A model generated the notes under the pieces. The model saw only the letters and a list, made by a program, of their open reading frames with translations, was not told the origin of the DNA and made no database searches. Shown in pieces: positions 49,001-61,110 of a stretch of 64,000 bases of DNA (the first letter of the stretch is position 1; each line of letters opens with the position of its first letter). The stretch lies in the NCBI RefSeq assembly GCF_020921035.1, contig NC_063151.1:2542001-2606000 (forward strand), read 5' to 3'. The stretch is from Rhodamnia argentea (lineage: Eukaryota; Streptophyta; Magnoliopsida; Myrtales; Myrtaceae). The translations under genes and the position numbers were made by a program.

Positions 49001-52000
49001 CTAGCAATCTCCTTCGCCATTTTTGCCCTCCTACAGAATGAATGGAACTTATTTAGGGAAAGAAAGGGAATACACCATGCCACATGTATGCAAAGGACAG
49101 AAGCAACTGCCTTAGATGGCAGAATACTGAATTAAACCTACTATGGCATCTGTGCATCACATTAACAAAAAAAAAAGTTAATTGAAAGACCACTATATAC
49201 TATACAACTGAGACAAATGATTGTAGAAGACAAAGAAAATCTAGACCCAAACAAACAACAAACTTGGCACGATCATGAAGATCTGAAGGACATCTCAAGT
49301 GAATTTCCTCTGTGAAAAGTAAGAATTGAACTCACTCTTCCATATGACGCTCGTATTCAGAACGTACTTCATGAACCCGTATGGTGACTTCTAGTTCATG
49401 CTCAATGGCCCGCATCAAAGCCTATTCTCAACAAAATACAAATTGCCAGAATCAAATTAGAGAAGGAACTCGTACAAGCAGTAAGACACTAGATATCTAT
49501 GAGATTAAAGGTTCAATTGGGCTTATGCAGGTGCAATGAGCCAGTAGGCCCCTTGGGTAAGAGAAGAATTTCGTCATCACACAATAAACAGGATGTAAGA
49601 CGGACACTAAAATACTCTTGTGAAAGCCTAAGATACCTGAATTCCAGGACCATTGCCACTCCCAGCACCTGCAGATCAAATGAAAATTAACTGACCAAGT
49701 ATAAAGACAAAAAGATGAGGACACTGCCTATGATTATGTAAGCTTCCTACCAGTTGTCTCCCTAGAGGAAGCTTTTCGAGACTCCAACAGTTCTTTCAGC
49801 CTTTTGGTAGCCATAGAAGCTTCTTCTGTCTTCCGCTGTAAGACCTGACATTGACAACGAAAATATCATAATAGAAAGAGGATGAGAATAGTAGACTCTT
49901 CAGTTAGAAATAATTCTAGGAATCTATCAAAGAAGAAACTAAATTACCATCTTCTGCCTTTGGTTCAAAGCCAATAACTTGTGCATCTCATACTCATTCC
50001 TCCGTCCCTCTTTCTTCAGCTGTGAGACAAGAAACACACGTTCATAGGAGACCTAATATGGGTAGCAAAACCTGATTTCTAGGAACCAATAATAAGATGA
50101 ACATGGCCCTCCAATACAGGTGATTACAAAGCCAAACATTAAAAATATTGAATGTCTAGCCAGATTCTCAGCAAGCCATATGATATTGCATTGTGCATCC
50201 TATACATTCAACTTGCTTTGTAGATATACAAATAATCGAGACGCTAGGTCTTGCATGTTCTAAAAAAAAAAACAAGATCCCGTTAAAAAAACAAAAAAAA
50301 AAATCATTTATTTCTCGACCTTGGATTCAAATATCATCACCTAGCAGCGAATTGATATGTCAAATTCGAAAATATAGAAGCAGAAAGGAGAAAGGAATAA
50401 AATTGCGATCACGGGTTGCATAGCAGTTACCCCAGGTCGGGTCGGAGTTGTTATGGGATTGAGTGGGATAGAGGCTCCATCAAGCGTTGCAGGTGTTCAG
50501 CACATCAATTTTTTTCTCAGCTTGCCCATTTAAAATCTCAGGTTTCTCTAGTTTTAGTTGGTAATCTAAGTCCACACAATCTTACAAACATTTATTAGAT
50601 ATACTTATGGTAGTCTAAGTTCATTGTCTCTCTGTTCTTAGTTTACACATTAATAGCATTTGAAATTTACGGAAGCACTATAATAGGCCCAACAGTCAAT
50701 ATTCTTTATGTAATTATTGCTTTACTTTAGATGGTTAAACGTTATTAATATATTGTTTTCAATTGTTTCAGATTGAATGGTCATACTTCATCAATTTTCA
50801 ATATCAAAAAGAAAAAAAAAACAGAGAACTCAAGGTTAATGGACCTCATGCATTTAAGAACTTAATGGACTTCTATTTAGATGTATAGATACTTAAAAAA
50901 AATGTCCAAAAGAACTAATAGTATCACCTGTTCAATTTCTAATGAAAAACAAATAATAGGAGACACTACCAATAATAATAGGAGATACTAACAATCTCTC
51001 TCTCTCTCTACAAACCCGTCAATTCTATTCCAGAAAATGTCTGTAACAATAAGCTATCTGTGAGCAAAAAGGTTGGCAAAACCTATTCCCTGATACATAG
51101 AAGGAAAAGAATTCCTTAAATGTGAATGGTCTCGAGGAAAGAACAAGGCAGACAAAATGAGGTTCCAACCAGGGGGACACTCTAGGTAAAGCCAACACAA
51201 GAGAAAATATAGTCAAAAAGCATGAAATTTGAGTTAAAAATAACAACCAGGTAAGCATATAACAAGTTTTTGGAACATAAACTGAACATGACTTAAAGCA
51301 TGATTAGTTTATTAATTTGTACATACCTGGAGAACCTCTTTCTCCCTTGATGCCTTCCACAATCGGAATTGTTCAGATTCTTGCTTTATCTTATGTTGTA
51401 ATTGAACCTATAGAAAGCACAATTTTTCACATTAGTGCTGACATGAATTAAAACAACGAATTCAAATACATCACTCTGTTCTAGTAAGTATTGGCACCTT
51501 CTGAGTTTTTATTCTCTGAATCTCATCTTGCAATCGTTTGGCAGCCTCATCGCTTTTTTGCTTTTGCCTTAAAAGTTGAGCTTGTGCATCTTGTTTCTTC
51601 TTCAACTCTAACACCTGGAGAACTTTCGAATTAGACCAGGATACGATCAGAATTGAATAGTTAACTGCAGTTCAAAGTTCACCTGTGCTTCAAGAACATT
51701 TAGTTTTTGAAGATATTCCCCCTTTAATCTCTGAGCATTATCACCGGATGTAGATGAAATGTTTGCAAGATTGCATCTCAGTTCTTCTATCTCTTTCTGC
51801 ACAATTGTGAAGCTAATGATGTATCATACTACATGTAATCATAGTCTGTAGTATTCGGGAGCAAAGACAAACCTGTAAAGACTTTTTCTCTTGTTCCAAG
51901 TCCAAAAGTTTTCTCTCGTAGTGTTGTTTTAGAACCGAAGTGTCAACATTTGCAAAGCGCTTCATTTCAGCCTTCAAAATGTAAAACAAAGCGAAGGATG

Positions 52001-55000
52001 AACCCAATGACTGATGGGTGGAACACCCAACAAATCGTCACCATGCAAATCATCAACCGACAAGATAGTGATTTCACACTAGTACACTAAGTGTTCTAAC
52101 AAGGCAACTATCCTGTGCAAGAAAGATTGTTTTACAGTCACATTTGCCATGCATATAGCTTTTTAGAAGAATCTTGCAGATGCAAGATTATCATTTTCCT
52201 TACTCTGTCAGCTGAAATAATTCTCGAACCATCTCCATTAAAAAACTCTACATTCCATATAAGTTATGGGGCACAATGGCGAAAAAGGATCATAGAAAAC
52301 AATTACCAGTCATTAATAAAGATGCAGTAAGATGAACCTTTTTTTCTCAGTTCTCAGCAAAAGACAGAATACGGACGTATTGCTAATTTACCAGAGCGAT
52401 CAAATTTTACCTCCTTCTGCTCAAGTTTTTTATCCAGTTCTTTAAGCTCCATCCCCAGTTTCTCTTGAAGTGAAGAGTGTTCTAGCTCTTTCTCGTCAAC
52501 TTCAATTTCATCTGTGTACATAAGAAAAGCAAAGAATTTTGATAGTGCATATCAGTTGCAAGCCCCAGTTTTAAGGAAAAAACCTGCATCTTTAAATAAA
52601 GAAGATAAAAAAATAGCAAAGCCCCCACTTCAAAGAAAGCACTAGGAGGCGACCAAGAATAAACTACATTAGTCTCTGTTAATATTGTCATATACGAAAT
52701 AACAGATACTTGGAATCGGAAATTAAAATAATCAGCATATAATTAACTCAGCCCACTGCATATAAGGTAGCATTGATTCTAGCCGAAATGCAGAAACCCT
52801 TACAAAGCATATGAATCATACCTGCAAGGTCCACACTTTTAGCTTCGGAACCAGAAGAAAAATCATTTAAGCAAGAAGCCAATGTGTTGTTGGGGCGAGA
52901 TCCATCATCGTCCGAATCAATGGAATCCAGAACATTACGTTTTGCGTGAAGTGAGCTTTGTAGGCGAAGCAATTCTGCTTCTAACTCGTGGATTTTGGAC
53001 ACATAAGATTTGACCAAATCATAATCCTAAACAACATATGCAATTTGGTTAAACGAATTACGAGGAAAAGAGTCAGGACAATCAAAAACAAAAGATACAT
53101 TTGGGGACCTGATTTGAGTTACAATCAATTTCATCCCACGACCTGCCGCTTCGAGCTGATTCAATTTTCATAATCAATTTGTCTTTTTCAACCTAACACA
53201 TCGAAGGAGCATAAATAGGAAGATTCCATAAAGCATGTGCAAAAACTCTGCAATAATTGCTCTGGTGTAGAAAAACCCGATGTACCTGTGCATCAACAGC
53301 ACGCTGCATCAAATGATCACAAGTGATACGACGCTCTTGCAACTCTCGTTGTAACTCCACATTGCTTGCTTCAAGTAAAGAAACTTTATGCTTGAGTATC
53401 TGTAAAAGCAAGTTCAGATCAGCACCTAAACCAGATTGTCAGGACTGTGAGAGCATTTAAAAATAGTCTTCTACTTGAAGTTCTTCATATGGTCCACTAG
53501 TGTCACCACGATATAGTAGAAGCTCCGCTTGCAACTGCTCTATTTGGCTTCGCATCCTTTGCACTTGAGCTGCCATTGGATCACGATTGATCTAGAGCCA
53601 AATAAGGAATATAAGTATCACGAAGAAGAAAAGGTGAATGATTATGAATAAAGCATGTTAAGGCGGGCCATGAAGACATACCACTGCTTTGTTTTGAATG
53701 TTGCGAGCACGATTTGCATACTTAAGGGTGTTCAAAGTCTCCTCAGCATTTGTTTCAGCAGGACTCACACAAGCTACATATATAACCAGTGAATGTCCTC
53801 AAGATGACGATTAAAAAGGTTAGAATCGTAAAGGATCGAAATCTTAGTCTAAACCAAATCAGTAGCATACCTATCATCAACGTTTTGCTATTTCCTCCAA
53901 GGGAATCCTACATAGCCAAATTGCAAAAATCAGTTGTCGAAAAAGGTTATGACCACAAAAAAAATAACTCAACAGGGCATCATTCGTAGGACGGGAAAAA
54001 AACATTAAGCGCTTCTAAGATCAAGGTTTCAGTGTTGTATTGCACTTCAAAAGTCCTATAACTCACATAATTACTCGTATTTTTTTTATCTTTGTCACTA
54101 CACATGCTCGTATAATATCTTTATGATAACCCCACACAGCCAGATCGTTGCTTTCTTGCAACAGGTATATGTATTGCAAATGATGGTATTGGCAGTAAAA
54201 AGATTCATTCTCATTTGAAAGACTTTGTAATCCTCTACAAATCAAGGACTAATACTTACACTGAAAACACAATAAGTAAATGACTATCCAAAGTTAGCAT
54301 TTGACATAACTTAAGGCTAAAGGAATTCAATACATGCCTGTAACAGGCGTGTTAGCTTGCTATCGCGATATGGAACATGGCCTCCTTCTTTTCGCTTCTT
54401 CTCATCTCCTAACGCGCTTATTACATTGCCAAGAGCCAACAAACCTTTGTTGATGTGAATGCCTAGAGGATAATCACTTAGAGTCAACAATCAAGAAAGT
54501 ATTTATTGGATGTATCTACAAAAGAATACCAGAAGAATATTACCGCAGGTGAAGATACACAAAATATAACAAGGTTAAGCTACCCATCAGTCTTGATAGA
54601 TACACTACCTGGTGAAAGGAACTTTGATTCATTATACTACTCTACGTTTGAAGACATTTGAGTACTACCTTCTTTAAAGCGCATTCCATCTGCACCGGTT
54701 CGTTTTGCTCTCTCCGATCCAGCAAGGTCAACTAAATGAAGTTTTGCACACAAAATATCGTCACCGAATTCATCATCGCTTGGAAAATGAGCCATCTTCT
54801 TTTGCTCCATCGTGATTGTGAAGATAGCATGTGATCGGCTGTAACATGTTTAAACAACATATTTTCGGCTTTAAAACTTACAACATTGCAAACGTAGATC
54901 AAAGTAGAAATGACAATCATAAGACAAGGCCTGGCACAATTTACCTTCATCTAAATTCAAAATATAGTGAGCTTCGACCGTATTATACTACTAGAGCATA

Positions 55001-56176
55001 TGAAAGAGATATGGTTCATATACACAAACTCATGTATGGTAAGTTCCAAGAAGCCAATCAAAGTATAAAGAACATAAGCATATTACCTAGACTGGCTATT
55101 CATGTTGGTACTCCCAGTAGCACGAGATAAAGAGCCCCGAGATAGATAAAACGCCATCTCTTCCTTTGTTTTAACTTCTGCTTCAGTCACTCCAGCAAGT
55201 GTTATCCCACCATGTACTGTTTCTCTAATCTGTATTGGAACTCTAGCAGGTCCTACAGCCTTTGCTGCAGACACCCCTTCACCTTTACAAAGAGTTGATG
55301 AATTTTGATCAAGAAGATCAAAAACTTCTTCTTTGAAAATCTGCCATAGCAAAATTTATCTTCACGTTGTCACGAGTTGATGCTAGGAAATACCATGACC
55401 CAAACACAGCATTACACACTACACCTTTACCTCAATAAAGGAAACTCTGATGAGAAGCTCAGCAGAATCTCTCATATTCTCGACTTTTCTGAAAATTGTG
55501 TCCATCACTTTAGGTATGATTCCACTGTTACTCTCTTCTCCATTATAGTTAGTTCCCATGGTGTATGTTTTGCCAGAACCAGTCTTCAGAATAACATAAG
55601 CTAAATATCAGTATTCATATTGGGTACGTATCCACAAGGAGACAACACGAATCTAGATGGAAAGACCTGGCCATATGCGAGGACGGTGGCATTGTAGCCT
55701 CTGCAGAGTGCATCGACAAGCGGAGCAACAGAGTCATTGAAGATGGCTGAAGAAGGTGATCCCGTGCTCCCATACACATGGTCATATGTGAATGAATGTG
55801 ACCCAATTTGCACCTGGCAGATAATCACGGCAAATGCAGAAGTTTAGCAAGCTTGCCAATCAAAAGACAACTCGATCTTCACTGGCTAATTATATCAACA
55901 ACAAATTATGCCCCTTCAGTAATTACAAACCAAGCACATCCGGACCAAGAAATCATGTCCCCTGCTGATGAGCCTCACAACGGGAAGCATATGAATGAGG
56001 ACAAAGCGCAGTACCTGAGGCTCTCCTGGAACAACAGTGATGCAGTCAGTGCAGCCAATGAGGAGCTCCGAGGTAATCAGAGGCCTGATGTTGACCGCGA
56101 CCTTCACGCACTGAGATGAATCCTTCTCATTCGCCGACCCGCTCGAAACCGGCGGCCTAGCCTCACAATTATCCAT
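46019..56176 (-). CDS. KIN4C: Kinesin-4 family motor, KIN-4C type (chromokinesin-like)
   Basis: Twenty-seven exons join to 1299 residues: 56176-56015, 55813-55667, 55583-55431, 55340-55087, 54838-54669, 54462-54338, 53907-53871, 53773-53682, 53591-53475, 53399-53286, 53192-53109, 53026-52822, 52511-52411, 51971-51873, 51796-51683, 51614-51498, 51407-51327, 50019-49948, 49844-49751, 49668-49637, 49421-49336, 49030-48959, 48839-48612, 48391-48247, 47544-47449, 47267-46698, 46351-46019. The N-terminal motor (about 20-375) has the P-loop GQTGSGKT (102-109), SSRSH (238-242) and DLAGSE (about 276). A long coiled coil (about 390-990) follows, then a Cys-rich tail (about 1082-1116) and a basic C-terminus ending DEKENHAS. 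Plant kinesin-4 proteins move toward microtubule plus ends and affect cell-wall microfibril order. The Cys-rich tail and overall length point to KIN-4C (about 1294 residues in Arabidopsis) rather than FRA1/KIN-4A. All introns are GT-AG except one with a GC donor (54337). Confidence 0.97.
47769..48034. repeat. 88-bp minisatellite, three copies, in KIN-4C intron 24
   Basis: Units start at 47771, 47859 and 47947, giving an exact period of 88. Each opens GGATAGGTAGCAGGAAAAAC and includes 'TAAATGCTCTACCAAGATG'. The copies are almost identical; 'CCTGAAACAAC' against 'CCTGCAACAAC' is the visible difference. The related fragment at 34.5 kb has a single unit. Confidence 0.95.
50020..51326 (-). other. 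Largest intron of KIN-4C (intron 17)
   Basis: This intron is 1.3 kb, while most introns in the gene are 70-450 bp. It has A-rich tracts (50265-50305, 50805-50822) and a short (TC)n run (50995-51009). Its middle looks like inserted non-coding DNA but no element ends could be defined. Confidence 0.7.
54339..54461 (-). other. KIN4C: KIN-4C exon 6 (precedes a GC-AG intron)
   Basis: The exon covers 54462-54338 and encodes the motor segment [13 protein letters not shown] through [13 protein letters not shown]. The boundary after CAG is GCATGT. The protein continues exactly with DSLGGNS in the next exon only if the intron begins with this GC. A GT four bases further downstream would break the frame. 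Confidence 0.85.
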
Positions 56177-56536
56177 ACTGCAAAACTGAGACTGGTCCAG
56201 ACCCTAGAACTGCGAAAATGTCAACTCCCAAATTCGGCGACACTCGCAGAAGAACTAGCAACGGAGAATGGAGATCTCAAGCGCGCGGTCGACCAGCAGA
56301 CGCCATGCAATAGAGGGAGAAGAAGACGAGCACGGATTCGAAATCACGCCGGAGCCAGGAAACCATGCGAAGTTCGTGAGCTGGAGATACGATGGATCTG
56401 GTAAATGGAGAAGCAGTGAGAGATTGTGGTCTGAAACTGACCTGTCGTTCTCGAGTCGAGAGTGTTCGGGATCGACTGAAGATGATAGGGCTAGAGAGAG
56501 AGAGAGAGAGAGTCTCTTTGATCGGGGAATTTGAAC

Positions 56537-56573
<37 letters not shown>

Positions 56574-56700
56574 TGAACGATAGAGAGAGAGGGGAAATGA
56601 TGCACAGGGCGGCGAACGGAATTGAAATTGGAGAGGCGGTCGGATCCGAATTCAAATGTTGGAGAAGGTCACGTGCTCATCACGTGAACTTCCGGGGCCC
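56177..56700 (-). promoter_or_regulatory. KIN-4C leader and proximal promoter with two G-boxes and (GA)n runs
   Basis: Upstream of the ATG at 56176 there are two (GA)n runs (56493-56512 and 56541-56570), (CT)n on the gene's strand, typical of plant leaders. Two CACGTG G-boxes lie at 56670-56675 and 56681-56686, 11 bp apart from start to start. G-boxes are palindromic binding sites of bHLH and bZIP factors. Whether they regulate KIN-4C or act at another site is not shown. Confidence 0.5.
56541..56570. repeat. (GA)n microsatellite flanked by a short direct repeat
   Basis: About 15 GA units. 'AATTTGAACG' occurs on both sides (56528-56537 and 56570-56579), suggesting a small local duplication around the run. 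A second GA run lies at 56493-56512. Confidence 0.9.
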
Positions 56701-59350
56701 ATTGCTCCCTTCTCAAATAATATTTGCAAATCAAGATTCTTTTCTTTTTATGGACGATTAAAAACTTCATCATGTGGCTAAGGAGTAAAAAGTTAAAACC
56801 GGTAAATCCATGCCACATTTGACCCCGACTATACTTGTATCCCATTTCTCCGAAACAAATTTTCATATCACAAAAATTAATTTATCCGTCATGGCTACGG
56901 ACGGAGGAGGGAGGAGGAAAGAGAGAGAAAAACAAATCTGAACAAGCTCGTATTATTTTTATACTTGTCAACGTCATGGGCATTTGTCCATTTATTATTA
57001 GAACTTTTCTTGGTCAAAATATCGAAGACAAAGATATACTTGTTGAACCTGTGACGTGTTCTTGTGCAACCATTGAATAATTTCTCATATCTCGAGCACG
57101 GAACACACAAAGAAACAAGGACGATCCCACACAAACAATTGGTGGGTAAATTTTAATGAGAATTGATCATATAACGATCTGTTGGCGATCGTTAAGCTAA
57201 CGATCCGCTTTTGACCATAAAAAATAATTAATAATTAATTAAAATTTATTGTGGAGTCCACTCTTTTAAGATTTTGTGGCTCGTAATGTACCATTATTCT
57301 TACAATCACCAAAAAATTGTTATGCTAGCAGAGTCCATTTTTAATCCACATAGATCGAATTTATCGTGATCACTAATTGTGTAGACCATGTATATATGTG
57401 GGCCCCCACATTCTCCTATATTTTGTTTGGGTCCGTGGACCCCTTGTAGGCAAAATTTACACACTATACAGAGCTAGGTTGGAAATGCATAATATATGTC
57501 AATGTGGTGCAATCAATCAATTACAATCTGTCACTGCCACATGTATAACAATTACACGAAGTACCATTGAGTTAATTTGGTATTTTGACTCGATATATTG
57601 AAGATATATATTTTTTAATTCTTTCAATAGTCTATATTTACAATTTCTTTTCCATCGATGCGACTTGCAATTTGTACTTGGATTCCTTTTGTATATGGCT
57701 GTTCAAGAGAGACCATGAAGGAGATCTTTCATTATAAAACTTCTAGTGAATTAAATAGATTTAAATGCTGTGGAGATTCTCATTTCAAGTTGGTGATTGG
57801 GTTGATCTATTCTATGACGAAGCAAAACAGCACACAACCGCAGAGCTTCCAGTCTCCGCTTCCGATTCACTTGCTAATACCGAATCTTTTCTTTCCTAAG
57901 GCTCGCGTCTTTGGCCAAACCATGCTCCCCTCCACGCATCTCTTCCTTGCCCATGTAAGCAGTTAGGGTTACTGGAAAGTTGCTTTTCAAAAATTATTTT
58001 ATAATGACGCCTTAGCCTATCTATAATCTGGGACCTTTTCTTGCTAGGCTTGCGTCGGATAAGCAAAAGCATGTGGTAGACCGAGAAAAGAATGTGTTCC
58101 TAAGAAAAGAAAAGGAATTTGTCCATGCATCTACATTTAGCGTGTATCATTTGGCATGCGGACGCCGCCAATCTGGCCCTCACTAGCTCTTTTGCTTGGT
58201 TGTCAATACGATTATCATTCTCATAGGGACATCTGATATGCTGATTTTTCTAATCACCTATTGATTTGTTTTGAAAATTTCCCACGGTACATTTAGTTCT
58301 TTCTGCAATTCTTCAACAAAAGCTTATGCCGATTAAAAGAAAATTGTAGAGCACGTAAAATAAATTACAGTGGGAGTCCTAAACACACGCCGCGTTAATG
58401 CACTTGAACTTTAAAACTTCAGTTTCGCGCATTTAACTCCTGAAATTCGTCATTGTCCTCCACATTATCCACATCTGTTTAAAATCTGAATCCATGAACA
58501 CAGTGGATGTCTCTTTATGGTAAAACATAGCGTTTAGACCATTTGATTAGTTTGGGTTCTATCAAAGAGTTTAGACTGGACAATCAAAGTGTGGATGGGG
58601 CCACATTATGTAAGTGCGGTTTCGGTTACTTGCTCCCATTGGAGTATTTACAGTATTGGGATCCCGTTTCACGGATATCTCGACTCGAGAAAGAAAACGT
58701 TCTCTATTGATTCAAAGTCCGGTACCTATGGGATAATGATAGAGAAAGAGGAAAACGATGGACAACATTGTGTCTATTCCATCTCATTTGTCTCTTCGTT
58801 AAACGAGAAATCAATTTCGTCTGATTTTTTTTATTATTTATTTGGAACAACCATCACACTGTCCTTAAAACAAAATCAAGCACTGCCCTTGATTCCTTGA
58901 ACCTTCAACGGCACGTCAAGTTGCTCAGCAGTAAATCTGGAGAAGACATCTGTGCAGATCCTACGAAACTAACTCCATACAAAAGAATGCACAGCCGAAA
59001 GCCAATTATGTACGCCCGTCAAGCTTTGTGTGTTCTTCGTGGTCGTCTCCAAATTGACCCCCTGCCAAATCTCGAGAGCAATAATCAGTTCGCGAACAAA
59101 CGTCCAACATCGTCCGAAAATGAATACCAACCGCCGGAGAGAGCTTAATAACCTCGGCTCTAACTGTGGCAACCGCATCGTAGACTCGAAAAGTGACTAA
59201 ATATGATCTCCCTCCAGGTCAATAGCCTCAAACATTTCTCATTCTGCTGATGGAGTCCTCTAGTAGAAATGAGGTGGCAAAATGGATCGAAAACTTAAAT
59301 TTCAACCCATATTTAAGGGTGTGGGTCATAAATATGTTACCTTAAGCTTT
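56701..59350. other. Intergenic region right of KIN-4C
   Basis: AT-rich. ORFs at 57658-57966, 58589-58900 and 58897-59148 show no family signature. No gene, RNA gene or well-bounded repeat is supported in this stretch. Confidence 0.6.
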
Positions 59351-59359
59351 AAAAACAAG

Positions 59360-59985
59360 CAAGAAAATTTTAAATAAAGATTCGAAGTACCCTCATTTTC
59401 TCAATAAGGGCATGAAGTAGATCTCTTTTCAAATAAGAGCATGAAGTGCTTTTAGTGTCTCAAATAATAGCCCGAATTGAAAATCATTTCAAAGAAGAAT
59501 CTAAAGCGGCCATATCAATTTCAAAGAAGGGCCTGACCTAAGAGGATTTTAGTCTTTCACTTTTTTGTTTTTTTTTTCTTTCTTTTTGCAAGTGGTAATG
59601 ATCGGCCACCGGCGTTGCCCAAACGGGGTTGGGTGGCCACGGGCGAGGCTGGGGAGGGATGGCCTTGCCTCGCCTAACAAGTGCTTGAGCAAGGGGACAG
59701 TTGGCTGCAGCCCGTTCTCGTTGAGGGGCCGACGACCCCACCAACCATTTCTTTTTTTTTTTCTTTTTCATTTAATTTAATTAAAAACTAGGTTAGAACC
59801 GTATTTTGACCAAAATGCTCTTGATCGGCCGGCGAGGTCGGACCCTTATTTGAAAACAGTAATAATCATTTTAGTCCCTTATTGAAATTGTCATGTCACT
59901 TCATGCCCTTATTTGAAACGAGATCCACTTCATGCCTTATTTCAAAAATGATGGCATTTCGAATCTTTATTTGAAATTTTTCCAA
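59360..59985. repeat. Foldback GC-core repeat element
   Basis: The left arm reads 'AATAAGGGCATGAAGTAGAT' (59403-59422) and the right arm its approximate reverse complement, 'CTTCATGCCCTTATTTGAAA' (59898-59917). A T-rich tract, a GC-rich core (59598-59740), another T-rich tract and 'CCGGCGAGGTCGGACCC' lie between. Core ORFs on both strands (59538-59780) are artefacts. Confidence 0.7.
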
Positions 59986-60451
59986 AACAATTTTAAGCGG
60001 GTCATAGATGAATTAATTACTTAACAACTTAATGAGTCTTAAATGAGCTTTAAACGGGTCATAAATAGATTGCCTAATTATCTTAAGTGAGTCATAATAA
60101 AATTTTCAAAGAAATAAGTAGAGCCGTGGAGAGATAAGAGCTCAGATAGGTTCTTTGAAAAACGAATATTAATGTGACAGATGATGATTGCCGTGATGCA
60201 GAAAATGGAGAAAGTAGATCATAAACACGCACATGATGAATCGACCAATGGTAACAGCATCGACCATACCAGATCATATTCAAAGCCCCGATAGTATTTT
60301 ACTAAAGCTGCAATTTTCTTTAAGAATGCGCATCTTGTCGGACCAACTTCACTCCGAGCATTCAGAAGAGTCCCCAACTGGTGAAGAAATTAGGGTAATG
60401 TGCCAGTAGGAAGAAATGTTGTAGCTGAAGCAAATCAAGTTAATCACAATA

Positions 60452-61110
60452 CGGAGAAAAGTATCAAAAAAGTCATAAACCTATTACATTGATGTCGATT
60501 CAATTTTAAATCTTTTTTTTGTGCCAATTCAGTTCTATACCCTTTGCATTGATGTCAATTCAGTCTTAAATCTTTTTTGGGTGTCAATTTAGTTCTAAAC
60601 CGTTTGCATTGATACCAATTTAATCCTAATTTATTGCATTTATGTCAATTGAGTCATTTTTACCAATTTTGATCAGAAATCACTAACGTAGATGTCGATT
60701 GTCCTACCCGGCACGACAAACATCGACATGAATATTTTTAATATTATTTTAGATATTTTTAATTATATTTTTTAAAACCAAAAAATGCTTTAAAATATTA
60801 TTAAAAATATTAAAATAATATTAAAAAATGTCCACAATAGCGCCAACCATGCCACATAGGACATTCGGCATTTGTGTCGTTGATTTCAAAATAAAATTGG
60901 TTGGATAAACTCAATTGATGTAAATGCAAAAGATTTATGACTAAATTGGCACTAATGCAAAAGATTTATGATTGAATTGGCACCAATAAAAAGTTTTGCA
61001 CTGAAATGACACTAATGTAATAGGTTTATGACTGAATTGATACCAATAAAAAATTTAGGACTAAATTAATAAAAATACAATAGATTTATGACTTTTTGGC
61101 ACTTCTCCCG
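60452..61110. mobile_element. Long terminal-inverted-repeat element (MITE/foldback type)
   Basis: The left end CGGAGAAAAGTATCAAAAAA matches the reverse complement of the right end, CGGGAGAAGTGCCAAAAAGT; both then read GTCATAAA. Each arm holds several units of about 45-50 bp around 'TTGCATTGATGTCAATTCAG' (left) or 'AATTGGCACTAATGCAAAAG' (right). The centre (60730-60840) is an AT-rich palindrome bordered by 'ATGTCGATTGTCCTACCC' and 'GCCACATAGGACATTCGGC'. There is no coding capacity. No certain target duplication was found. Confidence 0.8.
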
